A stretch of DNA of 64,000 bases, taken from assembly GCA_963402885.1 (NCBI GenBank), contig OY727093.1, positions 11,605,501 to 11,669,500 on the forward strand. The letters are read 5' to 3'. Both the position numbers and the translations under genes were made by a program. The notes beneath the pieces are model-generated. The model was not told the DNA's origin. It made no database searches and saw nothing but the letters and a program-made list of their open reading frames with translations. Within the stretch, counting starts at the first letter, position 1. Every line of letters starts with the position of its first letter. The DNA comes from Antedon bifida. Lineage: Eukaryota; Echinodermata; Crinoidea; Comatulida; Antedonidae. Below, in pieces: positions 11,734 to 23,458 of the stretch.

Positions 11734-12819
11734 TTAGTGTTTTGTGACATGACAACCATAACATGTTCCCTGTCCCTTAATGGAGATGTTCCACTTTATG
11801 ATGGCTAAAATCAATGAAACAAAATTATCGAGTCCGTGATGGTTGCCTAAATCAATATCTCAATCATATGAACAACTTACTTCCAAGTGCCCGACAGATA
11901 TAAGATCTAGTAACTTCGTAATAACAACAATAACACATTTGCCCACATGGGTCTTTCTTACATGGAGCTCCTATGAAAAAAAAGTCGGCACAATTAAGCT
12001 AGAACTATCCAAAAAATATCAACGTTATAAGAGTGCGACAATCTGTGTCTCCTGTCATTGACGAGGGGACTATTGATGGTGGCTATATTATTAGATAGGC
12101 ATATTCATTACCATTATAACGACTTACCATCAGGCATAATCGATTGACATCGAGTTCTATCATTTATGAACAGACATACTACTGAGCCCCCTCTTAATTC
12201 AATACAACCGTCCCCATCACATGGATTGTCGACTAATAAGAATAAAACATAGATAAAAATCATAATAACAGAACTTTTATTAACAAGATAATCAAAGATA
12301 TGATTAATGCTGGTTCATCCTTTATTAGGCCCCTACATGATTAGCGAAAAGCAATGTTTGCTCCCATCAAGGTCGAAAAAGAAAAATTGACGTAGTGCGT
12401 TTACGGCCGGCCGCGGATGGGTTACAAGATATGACTACACGATTAATCATTGTAAAGACTTACTACATTTAGCTTTTCCATCTTCAGACAGACACACGGT
12501 ACCTCCACATGCACTGTAATCACATGGATTGGCTAGAGATACAAAGGTATAATTTAAAATGTGAAATATTACTTGATCCAAATACAAATTAATATTATTA
12601 TTATTATACCAAACCTTCGGTTTATACAGTAGTTGGACCAGGTAGGCCAAATATATAGGTATAATAATATCAGTAAATCATCTTGACTGAAGCTCAGCTT
12701 TTGGTAGATTATGTCTAAATTGCCAGAATACGATTTAAATGTAACTCTCACTAACCTGCGCTAGACAACTCGACGGTTACATACAAAAACATGAATAGAA
12801 TAATTGACAATCGAAACAT
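11734..12819 (-). CDS. M-B: secreted peptide with three cysteine exons
   Basis: Exon 1 (12819-12756) encodes the same signal peptide as M-A. Three cysteine exons follow, all with good GT-AG sites in phase 1: 12532-12464 (NPCDYSAC..., C-x4-C-x4-C-x8-C), 12232-12128 (NPCDGDGC..., C-x4-C-x9-C-x8-C) and 11970-11881 (APCKKDPC..., with an odd CYCC cluster). Together about 109 aa before the last exon. The tail exon is uncertain: 11804-11734 has an acceptor (ttgattttag) in the right phase and stops at TAA, but it is created partly by a block junction at 11790. A leader exon with donor gtgagt ends at 12967. It is the only member seen with several cysteine modules, so modules can be added by exon duplication. 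Confidence 0.6.
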
Positions 12820-12966
12820 CTTGCATAAAGAAGTCTATATTAAGAGGAGTAAGTGAAGAAAAACAAATATGATGACAATATGGATCACAAATACAACAAT
12901 ATTGAAAACATTAAGTAATGGAAATATGTATACTGTTAATTAGATCTGAAAAGAATGTTTACTCAC

Positions 12967-13035
12967 CTTAATCGTTAATGCAGGTAATTTGTATCGTTGT
13001 GTAAGCTCTACGTAGACTAAAAGGTGTGGAACATA
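12967..13035 (-). promoter_or_regulatory. Leader exon/promoter region of M-B
   Basis: Counterpart of 10274-10345; on the minus strand it ends GATTAAG before gtgagtaaac. The intron between it and the signal exon keeps just one 85-bp unit (about 12798-12867). Confidence 0.45.
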
Positions 13036-13129
13036 AACTGGTATTTTATTATCTCATCACGCATAAGTTTAAATATATTAATATTAACTGTTATAATAGA
13101 AAGATTAGCAATACATACATGCATCTGTT

Positions 13130-13866
13130 TTACAATGAGAATATTACAGGTTCTGGTTCTGCGATTAACAAAAAGATGAAATCAACATCAATGAATTTAG
13201 AACTAGAATATTCCATTATCAACATATCGTAAATGTGGGACAACTTTGTCCCCTGTTAATGGTGACAACGACAACTTACCGACCGGAAAATAAATACATG
13301 TAATATTTCCAGCGAATACACACATTCCGTTTTCTTTACATGGATTGGGATGACATGGATCGTCTGCGAATAAAAAAGATAAAATCAGCATTAATAAAGC
13401 ATAATATTGAAATATCAAAACTGTGTGTCTTTATATCCTTGTTACTGTAGACTAATCGTGGGTTACAATTGTAATTAAAATGCATCATAAAACATCGCAT
13501 TATTCGAGATCTACGACTATAGTAAAGTTTCAATACTGTATGTTATTCCATGGTCACTCCAAAATGGTTTTAAAAGAAAAGTAAATGTGAAATACAATTT
13601 CATCAATCCAAATGCAATTGGCAAAACTTAGGTATTTAGTATAATGAATGGCTACAGAGCCACTAATTGTGATACGTCGTCAACTGTGTATAACATCCTG
13701 AGAATGTCATGGAATTAGTAGACATTTAGGATAGTGCACATATTAAATTTAAAAAAGATAATAATATTCATTGGACTATAATTAGGTATCGGTCTCACTA
13801 ACCTGCGCTAGACAACTCGACGGTTACATACAAAAACATGAAGAGAATAATTGACAATCGAAACAT
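13130..13866 (-). CDS. M-C: recent copy of M-A with altered tail
   Basis: Exons 13866-13803, 13363-13280 and 13158-13130, phase 1, 58 aa. Signal peptide and cysteine exon are nearly identical to M-A (one residue change in the cysteine exon, A to V). The tail exon starts like M-A (EPEP), but a deletion of roughly 600 bp joins it to downstream sequence, and the frame now ends after VIFSL at TAA. The flank next to this junction matches 8391-8430, where the full sequence is still present. The start is chosen from M-A. May be functional with a short tail, or decaying. Confidence 0.58.
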
Positions 13867-14524
13867 CTTGCAGAAAAAAGTCTATATTAAGAGGAGTAAG
13901 TGAAGAAAAACAAATATTTTAAAAGTTATGAATAATTGACAATCGAAACATCTTGCAGAAAGAAGTCTATATTATGAGGAGTACGTGAAGAAAAACAAAT
14001 ATTTTAAAAGTTAAGAATAATTGACAATCGAAACATCTTGCTGAAAAAAGTCTATATTAAGAGGAGTAAGTGAAGAAAAACAAATATTTTAAAAGTTAAA
14101 AATAATTGACAATCGAAATATCTTGCAGAAAGAAGTCTATATTATGAGGAGTACGTGAAGAAAAACAAATATTTTAAAAGTTATGAATAATTGACAATCG
14201 AAACATCTTGCTGAAAAAAGTCTATATTAAGAGGAGTAAGTGAAGAAAAACAAATATTTTAAAAGTTAAAAATAATTGACAATCGAAATATCTTGCAGAA
14301 AGAAGTCTATATTATGAGGAGTACGTGAAGAAAAACAAATATTTTAAAAGTTATGAATAATTGACAATCGAAACATCTTGCTGAAAAAAATCTATATTAA
14401 GAGGAGTAAGTGAAGAAAAACAAATATTTTAAAAGTTAAAAATAATTGACAATCGAAATATCTTGCAGAAAGAAGTCTATATTAAGAGGAGTAAGTGAAG
14501 AAAAACAAATATTTTAAAAGTTAA
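13845..14524. repeat. 85-bp minisatellite, 8 units, at M-C start
   Basis: Eight head-to-tail units of 85 bp, related to the M-A array. Units 3-8 alternate between two types (one with cttgctgaaaa and taagagg, the other with aaatatcttgcag), making a 170-bp higher-order dimer repeated three times, the last pair slightly changed. The second type changes the ATG of the repeated start to ATA (minus strand), so only alternate units keep the start codon. Confidence 0.9.
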
Positions 14525-14624
14525 GAACGATGACAATATGGATCACAAATACAACAATATTGAAAACATGGAATAATGTAAATATGTAAACTGTTAATTA
14601 GATCTGAATAGAATGTTTACTCAC

Positions 14625-14700
14625 CTTAGTCGTTAATACAGGTAATTTGTATCGTTACGCAAGCTCTCCGTAGACTAAAAGGTGTGGACCATGTAAACTG
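14625..14700 (-). promoter_or_regulatory. Leader exon/promoter region of M-C
   Basis: Minus strand: ends CGACTAAG at 14625 before gtgagtaaac, matching the M-A leader almost base for base. Confidence 0.5.
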
Positions 14701-15318
14701 GTATTTATTATCTCATCACGCATAAGTTTAAATATATTAATATTAACTGTTATAATAGAAATATTAGCAACACATACATGCATCTGTTTTACAATGAGAA
14801 TAATGAAACGCCAAATAAATTACATCCCGTTCTTTTTATTTCTTTTATTTTTTGTTTAATCTTCTTTATAGAGGTTGACTCTAAACAGGATATGCTGACA
14901 ATCAATTTCTCGATGATGTTTGCGCTTCCCACTTTAATTCGATTGTAGGTAATTAAAAAAACATATTTTTAAAAACAAGAGTGACTCTGTAGTACACAGT
15001 TCAAACAATTAAGTTGACTCAGGTTTTCAAGTCGTATTTTGTAATAATCGTTTATGATGATGAGAGCTAATAGAAATTTAAGAAAGAAAAACCATGACAT
15101 ATAGTTTTGATATTGTTATTTTATTAGATTTATTATATATTATTTATATGTCAGTAATTAAAATCAGTGAGTTCTGCTTGAAATCCCGATTTGCTACGGT
15201 ATTAGTCCCTACTATCCGGGAAATGTGAGTGATGTGCACAACTTAGTCTATGTAGGCCTACTAAATATCTTAAACTTATGACATATTTCATAACTTCTTA
15301 TTCACAACGTCTGTTTTA
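14701..15318. other. Intergenic, duplicated with 8480-8850
   Basis: No gene seen. About 14990-15318 is a diverged copy of about 8530-8850, including the orphan tail-exon surroundings. Confidence 0.6.
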
Positions 15319-16391
15319 TTATCCGTTAGCCCTGTTAACGTCGTGTATGTTGCGATTAAATGAATCTGTAATAAAAACAAAACCAGTGAAATACTCTGCG
15401 AGTGCATTATCATCAACTCAATGACAATTTTCAATTTAAAAATTACATTACTCACTAATTGTTATGTAATTACACATAGCATTTAGGTTAATAGAATCTT
15501 TTAATTTCTGTTAATGTTTGTAAATTTGGAATTGAAACATATTGTTTGTATTAAAATGAAATTAAATATGAAAATCACTCCTCCCTGGGTATATGAACGA
15601 CGACTTACCAATATACATACTGGTAACAGGTTCACATACGACAATTCCATTCGACATGTAACATACTTCCGACGTCTCACATGTATTGGAATGGGGAGGA
15701 CATGGCTCTGTATATAGTAATACAAAAATATCAATGTATCGTTTGTAACTTGTCTTCTGTCAGCAATGGTGAATATTAATGGGGTAAGAGGCCTTAGTAT
15801 CACATTAATCAGAACGACGACTTGGGACAAGAAATGCATACCAAACTTTGGACGATTAATCTAAGGAAATAAATTCTTACTTATAGCCGTACATTCAACT
15901 TGAACTAACACATGTCATCATTCCAACATGGGTCGTAACAAAGATAAGATTAAATGTGAAATACACTAATTTACATCGATCCAAATACAAATTAACTAAA
16001 TATTTGTATAATTGGTAAGATTTGACAAATTTAATTTTCAAGGAAACCTAAAACTACGTTATCAAACCACTTTTTATTTCTATTTTCGACAGACTATTAT
16101 TGGCCTAGGTAATATATGCGCTCTCCGTTTACAAAAAATCTCTGGATCCGCCTCTGACGCACTGGTGCACCTTCAGTCAGACCATAGAGGAAAAAATAAT
16201 CTGTAATATTTGTAATCTGTAACTTATCTTGAAATGTTTGCAAATTGTCCCTTATTGCCAGAATATAAAAAGTTGACAACTCTTTAATACCTGTAAATCA
16301 TTTGTAAAGAAATTACGATATGCTTACGTGCGCCAGATAATTCGACGTTTACATACAAAAACATGAATATTATAATTGACAATCGAAACAT
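15319..16391 (-). CDS. M-D: secreted half-EGF peptide with Gly-ending tail
   Basis: Exons 16391-16328, 15707-15609 and 15365-15319, all GT-AG and phase 1, give 69 aa. The signal peptide is MFRLSIIIFMFLYV..., ending SGA; the mature chain starts QPCPPHSNTC. Cysteine spacing is C-x6-C-x5-C-x8-C. The tail is DSFNRNIHDVNRANG with Gly as the last residue, which would allow C-terminal amidation if processed. Between exons 1 and 2, at about 15883-15934, is a decayed cysteine exon (PCWNDDMC then a stop) that has lost its acceptor, so the ancestor probably had two modules like M-B. No minisatellite here. A leader exon was not found. Confidence 0.72.
15883..15934 (-). pseudogene. Relic cysteine exon in M-D intron
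   Basis: Minus strand reads PCWNDDMC followed by TAG. It ends close to a gtaag donor, but the expected AG before ACCCATG is gone (ttgttacg). It is best read as a dead cysteine module skipped in M-D. Confidence 0.4.
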
Positions 16392-16910
16392 CGCAGAGAG
16401 AAATCTAAGAAATATGAATATAAGACATTATTTTTAAAGTACACAAATGAAATTGTCTGTACTGTATAAAACAGTTTATCTCCAACCGTTAACAATAAGT
16501 TACATGCAATATGTTTCATGACTCAATATCATCTTCGACAATTACCCCCTCCCTAATTGTGTGAAATCCTTGATCAAAGTAAAAAAAAGTGAACGCGCAA
16601 AAAACCCTCAGAATTTCAACGAAAATGTGCATACCATTCTCCAGATTTGCAATAAAGTCATAGATCCATATTCATTAACAGACCAAATATTTGGAACGCG
16701 CTCTATAAAACCAATGAATTAAAATCCTAATACTCTGTTAAAAAAGAAACTAAAGAAATGATATTGAGTACATACTAAAAAAAGGGGTGGAAAATAAATA
16801 AATAAAATATTATGCATATTATAGGCCTACTGAGTCGCTCATAATCGGTATACTTCCTCCGAGGGACAAACAGTCTCATGTCCTTTTATACCTAACCTGT
16901 GGTGGTCACT
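16392..16910. other. Intergenic, no gene seen
   Basis: AT-rich spacer between M-D and the 3' end of LINE A copy 2. Confidence 0.6.
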
Positions 16911-18945
16911 TAATAATAATAATAATAACTGGTACTTGATATAGCGCATTATGCTGAAAGCCTCAATGCGCCTTACAAAGACAGAAAATTTAGAAAAATT
17001 ACAAATTAAAAAGGTGGGTTTTGAGGAGAGATTTGAAGACACTGGTGGAAGCAGCCTGACGGATTCCAATAGGCAACGCATTCCATAGAGAAACGGATGC
17101 CGAAGAAAATGAACGATTTCCATAAAACTTAGTGGAAGGATGAAATATATGGGCAAGAAGAGACTCAGATCTAGATCTCAGAGACCGCTTAGGAACATAA
17201 GGTTGAATAAGTTCAGAAATGAACTTAGATGAAGAATTATGAAGAGCTTTGAAAACAAATAGCAGGATCTTGAAGGTAATTCTTTGTGTTACCGGAAGCC
17301 AATGAAGCTGTCTCAGCACAGGTGTGATATGTTGCCTTATGGGGCTTTGAACGACCAATCGGGCAGCTGTGTTCTGGAGTCGCTGAATTTTAGAGATATC
17401 TTTTGCTGGTAAGATATAAAGTAATGAGTTACAACAGTCTAGCATTGATGTAACAAAGCCGTGAACAAGAATCTCAGTTGATCTTGAATCCAGGTACTTC
17501 TGAATGCTTCCAATTTTACGAATAGCGTGGAGCCCAGCTTTGTAGATGTTATGTACCTGATAGGACATGCTAAGCGTTGAATCCATGACAACTCCAAGGT
17601 TTCTACAGGATGACGAAGGTTGAATGAAAGAATTACCAATCTTAACAGAGGCAGTCCAACACGCAGGCTTAAAACGAGAAGAAAAATGAATAAGTTCTGT
17701 TTTAGCATCATTCATAACCAGGTTGTTAGATTGACACCATGCTCTGACTTCGGCAATACAGGATTCAAGTTTACTGACAGCAGAATCACGCTGATTAGGG
17801 TTGAAAGTGACATAAAGCTGAGTGTCATCAGTATACGCCATACACTTCACATTGTGAGATTCAATGAGGTCAAGTAGTGGGGCGGTAAATAAAATAAACA
17901 GAAGAGGACCAACCACAGACCCTTGTGGAACACCAACTGTAAGCAGAGTCGGGTTCGACAAAACATCCTTGATGACAATGGACCGGGACCTATCATTTAG
18001 ATATGATGCAAACCAATTAAAACCAATTCCAGAGATACCGATGTAATAACTGCTTATGGTTGATGGTATCAAAAACAGCACTGAAGTCCAAAAGGACCAT
18101 AAGAACCTCATTATGGTTGTCAAGTGCAATGCTAATATCATTATGCACAAGAAGAAGTGCAGATTCTACACTATGGTTTGCGTTGATCACATCCTAATAC
18201 CTCATCTTTGTGATACTCCGTCTTGGCCTTGAAAAGATGTTCATTGTAGTTAGTGCACTGATTATGGTACAGTTGTTTGTCTACCATGAGACCAGATTTC
18301 AGCCACTTGCGCTCCAGACGTCAACGCTCCTGCTTCATTGAATGATGTTCACCTGTATACCAGGGTGCATGAGGGCGAAGCACAAGAGTGCGATGCATAG
18401 GTGGAGAATGAGAATCTAATATTTTCTGTAACGACACATTATACCCCTTCACCATAGAATCAATGTCAGAGGCCAGGGAACATTGTGAGAGAGAATCATG
18501 AACATCTGACTGGAATTTGACGATGTCTATGTTTTTGACATTTCGTGAAACTACTTGTGTTATGCTGGGCCCAGGACGATTGATGTCAACCTGACACTTA
18601 ATGGCATGATGGTCCGAAGGCATACCATGTTGGATGGGTATTTTGCTAAGCAGGTCAGATTCTTTGCGGGAGATAAGTAAATCTAATGTATGGTTGGCGA
18701 TGTGAGTTGGGTCATGGATGTGCTGATATAAATCGAATGTCTCAAGAGTGTTGAGGAACAATACGGCAACGCTCTTGCATTGTAAATAAATAAAATCCAC
18801 CATAAAAGCCCTTTAACTAATATTAGCTGACTCCTCGTTTTATGTAAATGTGGTGTGAACATAATTATGGGAGGGACGTGAATGTGCATATTTTGCATTG
18901 GGTGACTTTTCGAGCAAGTTAAACAGCCCAATGTCTTGACATTTA
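16911..18945 (-). mobile_element. LINE A, copy 2
   Basis: Minus-strand CR1/L2-like LINE. The RT frame (18150-16999) holds the palm motifs VPQGSVVGPLLF and YTDDTQ, then the usual C-terminal stretch (LHWLPVTQRITFKILLFVFK). Endonuclease C-terminus and linker are at 18931-18321. An internal deletion near 18190 removes the RT fingers (frame KTEYHKDEV jumps to NHSVESALLLVHNDI). The 3' end is a (TTA)n tail on the minus strand, at about 16912-16929. 5'-truncated; not active. Confidence 0.88.
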
Positions 18946-19344
18946 AGATTAATCTTTTATAATAATATTATAGTCATGGTATTTATATTTTTAACCCCAA
19001 AAGTGTGCTTCTAATCTATGTTGTAAATTACTTACGAAGCACATTTTAAAAGATATTCGTTTGTTCTTTGTTATGTCTTAAAGTTTTGCTTAACTAATGG
19101 TATGACATATATAATTACCGTATTTATTCGGATTAACGTTTGCAAAACAATCAGTAATAAATCTATACATGCTGCAGCAGACACTGGGTGTGGGCTACCA
19201 TGGTCTATTAATAGGCCTATTTCATTTCATTTATCTTTTTATTTCGGAATATCATGGTGACATAATATTATATCCATAGCAAAAAAGAGAAAAAAAAAAT
19301 CTTAATCTAACAGCTCATAGAACAAAAACAAAGATATGTAAATA

Positions 19345-22185
19345 TATAAAGTCAATGCAACAAAGCATTCCATTGTATGTGCATTCTTGACACATTAAGA
19401 ACGTGGCGATTAATGGCCATGATCAAGGAATTACTACTTGCGTTCACACTAAAACTAAAAACAGATTTTCTAATGAACTCATCAAAGGATGGGACGTCAT
19501 TTAAGACAAACATCATGCTTGCACTACAATGTCTAGGCTGCTTCAGCAGAAAACGTAAGGCATTGTTATAACATGCTTTCAGTGATCTCAGAGTGCTCTT
19601 ATTATATCTACACCATAAGGTTGAACAGTACATGCTGACACAGTAACTCTTAAATAGATAACATTTAGTGTTAGTAGAACATTTTCCAAACTTTCTATTT
19701 AGAGAGTTGGCCCTAATGCAAATAGATCGATATTGACGTTTGATGTCACTTTCATCACTCAGATTATTACTGATCACATGACCAAGATAGGTTATTGAAT
19801 TATCAACGATTAGAGGTGCCCCATTTAAGGTAATATGTGGAACACCTTTGAGGTTGCGGACTTTCGGGCAAAATAGCAAGCATTTGGATTTGTTTTCATT
19901 AAAAGTAATATCATGGTCACTAGCAAACCCTTCACAGAGTCCAATTAGGCTTTGTAAGCCAGTCACTGACGGAGCCAAAAGGACCAAGTCATCGGCAAAG
20001 CTTAGGCAATTCAGTTTAAGACTGTTAATTTCACAACCTTCTTTTGACTTAGTCAGTTCAACAGTTAACGGATCAGTGTACACATTGTAAAGTAGAGGGG
20101 ACATAACGCCTCCCTGGCGAACCCCATTACGAACAGTGAAAGAATCGGAAACGGAACTACCCCACCTGACAACAAATTCCTGATTCCTATACCATGACCT
20201 CAGTATCTTAACTATAGGTGAAGGGGTACCCTGTCAATTAGGGTCTTGAAAAGTGTCCAGTGGTTCACTTTATCAAAGGCTTTGCTAGCGTCCAAGAAAC
20301 AGCAATAAACTGGGCTACCATGATTGTTGTAATGCTCGATAATCTGTTTAAGAGCAAATATAAACAATTCGGTTGAGTGACCAGATTTGAAGGCAAACTG
20401 GTTGTCATGGGAGTCCAGTGAATTACCACAATGTTGTATCATTACAGATTCTAGAAGTTTAGAAGCTACACATGCCAAAGCTATTGGCCGATAATTCCCT
20501 TTATCAGTGATATTCCCTGATTTAGATTTAATTACCGGCACAAGCGTGACTTTTGTGAGATTACTTGGAACAAACCCGTGAACAAACATAGCCTTAAAAC
20601 ATACACCTAAAATAATACTAAGTCGCTCAGCAGCGAATTTGAAATGCTCATTGCATAGACCATCATATCCCGCTGCTTTAGCATTGGGCAATTTGTCAAT
20701 TAATAGCTTAATATTATGGGGTGAAACATCAATTTCACCGTCTGTACAGTTTTCAAGAGTTTCATTAACAAAAGTCTTATGCTCAGATGAGTCAATACTA
20801 TTAAATAAATCGGAGAAATGTTGACGCCATAAGTCACAAATTTCATTTTTCCCTTTAGCACTACCAATAATGTTAGACTGGGAATTGGCGTAGTTGGCTT
20901 TCTTAACCTTACCCCAGAAACTATTATTTGTTTGTTTGTTTGTTTTGACCATATTTAATGAGGGTGATCCATCCAGCATTTGCTGATCATTACGGACCCT
21001 CAGAAGTTCACAAGACAAACATATACACAAGATGCTCTACATAAACAAAGTCTTATTACAAGTCTTTGGGAGTGGAGTTGTAATTTTGTCCTTAGAAAAA
21101 TTCCTGACATGTGACAGGATTTGAACCCAGGACTCTTGGAGTGGTAGCCAAACATCATAACCACCAAGCCACAACTCCATTATAGTCCTTATCGTCAAAA
21201 GACTTGGCCATCGAGTCCGCCCTTAGCATTTCTTCGTTGGATTTACACTTTCTGAGGGCATTTTTGAAATTAGATCTAGTGATTTTCATAGATGTGGCCA
21301 TATCTGGGTTTACCCAACCCACGCCACTTCAAAAATGCTTCCCGGGCATGTTTATGAAATCCAGCTACTCGGTTATTCCACCCAGGGACAACATTGACTT
21401 TTTGATTTTTAGTCGACTTAAAACACCATTTAGAACTGACTTTCAGACACTCAATAATATTGTCATATAAATCACTAATATCATTGTAATGGCATTCATC
21501 TTTACATGAGGAATCATTACAAAGTAAACCATCGCAATTGAGAGTAAGGTTACTAAGTAAGGATTCAGTTATCTCATTAAAATTGTTTATATCCTCCCTC
21601 TTAACATTATTCCAGTTAACTTTGATAAATTTTGAGGATTCATGCGTATTTTCACCCTTGTCATTACAATCATCACAAATATCAATGCCTAAATAGTCAA
21701 ACGAAATAGGAAAGTGATCAAAACACATAACATCATAATTAACTATAAAATTACACAACAGAGAATGGGAACTATGAGTGCTCACAACATGGTCTAACCA
21801 ACTTGTGGTACTGTGAGCATCACTAAAATAAGTAAACGTATCTGAGTAATGACCTAAGTATTCCAAATCAGAGATATAACCAAGTTGTGTTCTTTACAGC
21901 AGACACGAATGTGTTCATTGGATTAACAGGAATACAAGCTGATGATGCAGTTTGAACATCGCCTTCTTTAGTATTGGGATTCCCCTTACGAGGATTCCCT
22001 TCTATACTCTTGGAAATTTCACCAGCAATTGCTTCAGCGGACGGAATTTGAGAATTCTTACAATCATGTGGTTTATAATACGGTTCGTCAGGAATAACGA
22101 TTTGCTTTGTAGGATAATTCTCAGGTTTACGGGTAGTCAGTGCAGGAGAATGCTGTGTCTGCATAGCTTCTCTCACTATAATCAT
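19345..22185 (-). mobile_element. LINE B, copy 2
   Basis: Near-identical to copy 1 at 1510-4358. It differs by a few substitutions and an 8-bp deletion near 21289, which breaks the linker frame and shifts the offset from 17,835 to 17,827. RT at 21030-20212 and 20104-19352; endonuclease remnant at 21866-21276; N-terminal piece at 22185-21868. Confidence 0.85.
21035..21178 (-). mobile_element. tRNA-derived SINE inside LINE B (copy 2)
   Basis: Same SINE and position as in copy 1, with box B GGGTTCAAATCC on the minus strand near 21128-21117. Shared by descent through the segmental duplication. Confidence 0.7.
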
Positions 22186-22249
22186 TTTATGTATAAATCT
22201 AAATTTTTAATTATTGTAGGTGTTGAAATTTTATTGATACCGTAAGCAA

Positions 22250-22689
22250 CAATTACAATACAAACAAAAATTGATTTAATGAGATAATAATCATATAGGC
22301 CTAAGCATTAACAAAACTGAACATTGTTTTTCAAATTCATATATAGATAATAACAACACTTTTAAACAGTTCACCATATGCCTATTTTGTCAATAAAACA
22401 GGTGGCCATATTAACATATAACACACTATTCAATATTTATGATAATTAGAACTTACATGATAATTATTATGCATCTTTGACAAACATGTTTTTTTAATGT
22501 AAACGCTTATTTTTAATGACTGTTGAGCGCCGTAACAAAGTGATTATGAAATAAAGTTTAAACTGAATAACTCTGAATAATTAATTGTTTTAATTGGCGT
22601 GTTACATGACAACACTGCAACGACGCATCAATCGCAGTTAAAGACACATTTATTAACATACACCTGTCATACACCTTTTCTTTTATCAG
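22250..22689 (+). promoter_or_regulatory. 5' module and leader exon of P1
   Basis: Diverged relative of the 4423/5680 units. The putative non-coding exon ends TTTTATCAG at 22689 before gtatgtaaaa. The next intron then carries a SINE before the signal exon at 23459. Confidence 0.5.
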
Positions 22690-22855
22690 GTATGTAAAAC
22701 TTTATATTTACTCTTTCATATTCAAATCATTTTTGTTAATGAAGACAACATCATAGGCCATATCTTCTACCAATTTATTATAGAATATGCTTACGACACT
22801 GGACAAATCAAGGCATTATGTGGAGATACAGTCCAGAGAATCGAGTAACGCGATG

Positions 22856-23223
22856 TAATGTAATACAACACTTATATAGCGCTTTTTCATAAAGATCAGA
22901 GATGTTACCTTTTCATTAACATTCTTCTCCCCTAAGGGTCACATCGTGTCATCGGCAGCCAACTACGGTGCCATTACGTCTGTCCACGACAGTGTGTGTG
23001 TGTGTGTACTAGTACACCAGGGTAACCCACTACTTATCTCGAAAGATGTACTAGGTTCTTTAAAGTGCACATGAGCTAGATGTGTACACTGGACCTACGG
23101 TTTATAGTCCTTATCCGAGAAGACTTGTTCTACCATCAGAACCATGGAGCGAGTGAACCTCGAACCCTTGCCGATGTTATGGCTATGGATTACGGTTCCA
23201 CTGTCTTAACCGCTCGGTCACTC
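22856..23223 (-). mobile_element. SINE with class II tRNA-like head
   Basis: 368-bp insertion flanked by 8-bp direct repeats ACGCGATG (22848-22855 and 23224-23231). Empty sites without it are seen in both tandem units (about 4998 and 6261). On the minus strand it starts GAGTGACCGAGCGGTTAAGA, resembling tRNA-Ser/Leu with box A, and has GGGTTCGAGG as box B. It ends in an AT-rich tail containing tatataagtgttgtattac-like sequence. A (GT)n run lies inside. Confidence 0.85.
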
Positions 23224-23458
23224 ACGCGATGGTGACGAAGAAACGAAAAACTGTATTATGATATGATAGTGACGACTACAGTCAAGGCGACCACGATCTG
23301 GTGGTTGTGATAGCAATAAATTCTAAGAAAATAATTCCCTAATTTCTTTTATTTTATTGTTTATTTCGCACACGTCATTTGATGGGATGTTGCATAAAAC
23401 GTTGCTTATTATTCGTTACTGTATTTTGTATCTGTAACAGGTTTTTAACATTTAAAAG

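Noticed and set aside
15501-15839. 112-aa ORF as a gene
   Set aside because: It reads the M-D cysteine exon (15707-15609) in a different frame from the spliced one, extended into introns.
23140-23223. tRNA-Ser/Leu gene on the minus strand
   Set aside because: It is the head of a SINE with target-site duplication and empty sites elsewhere in the window.
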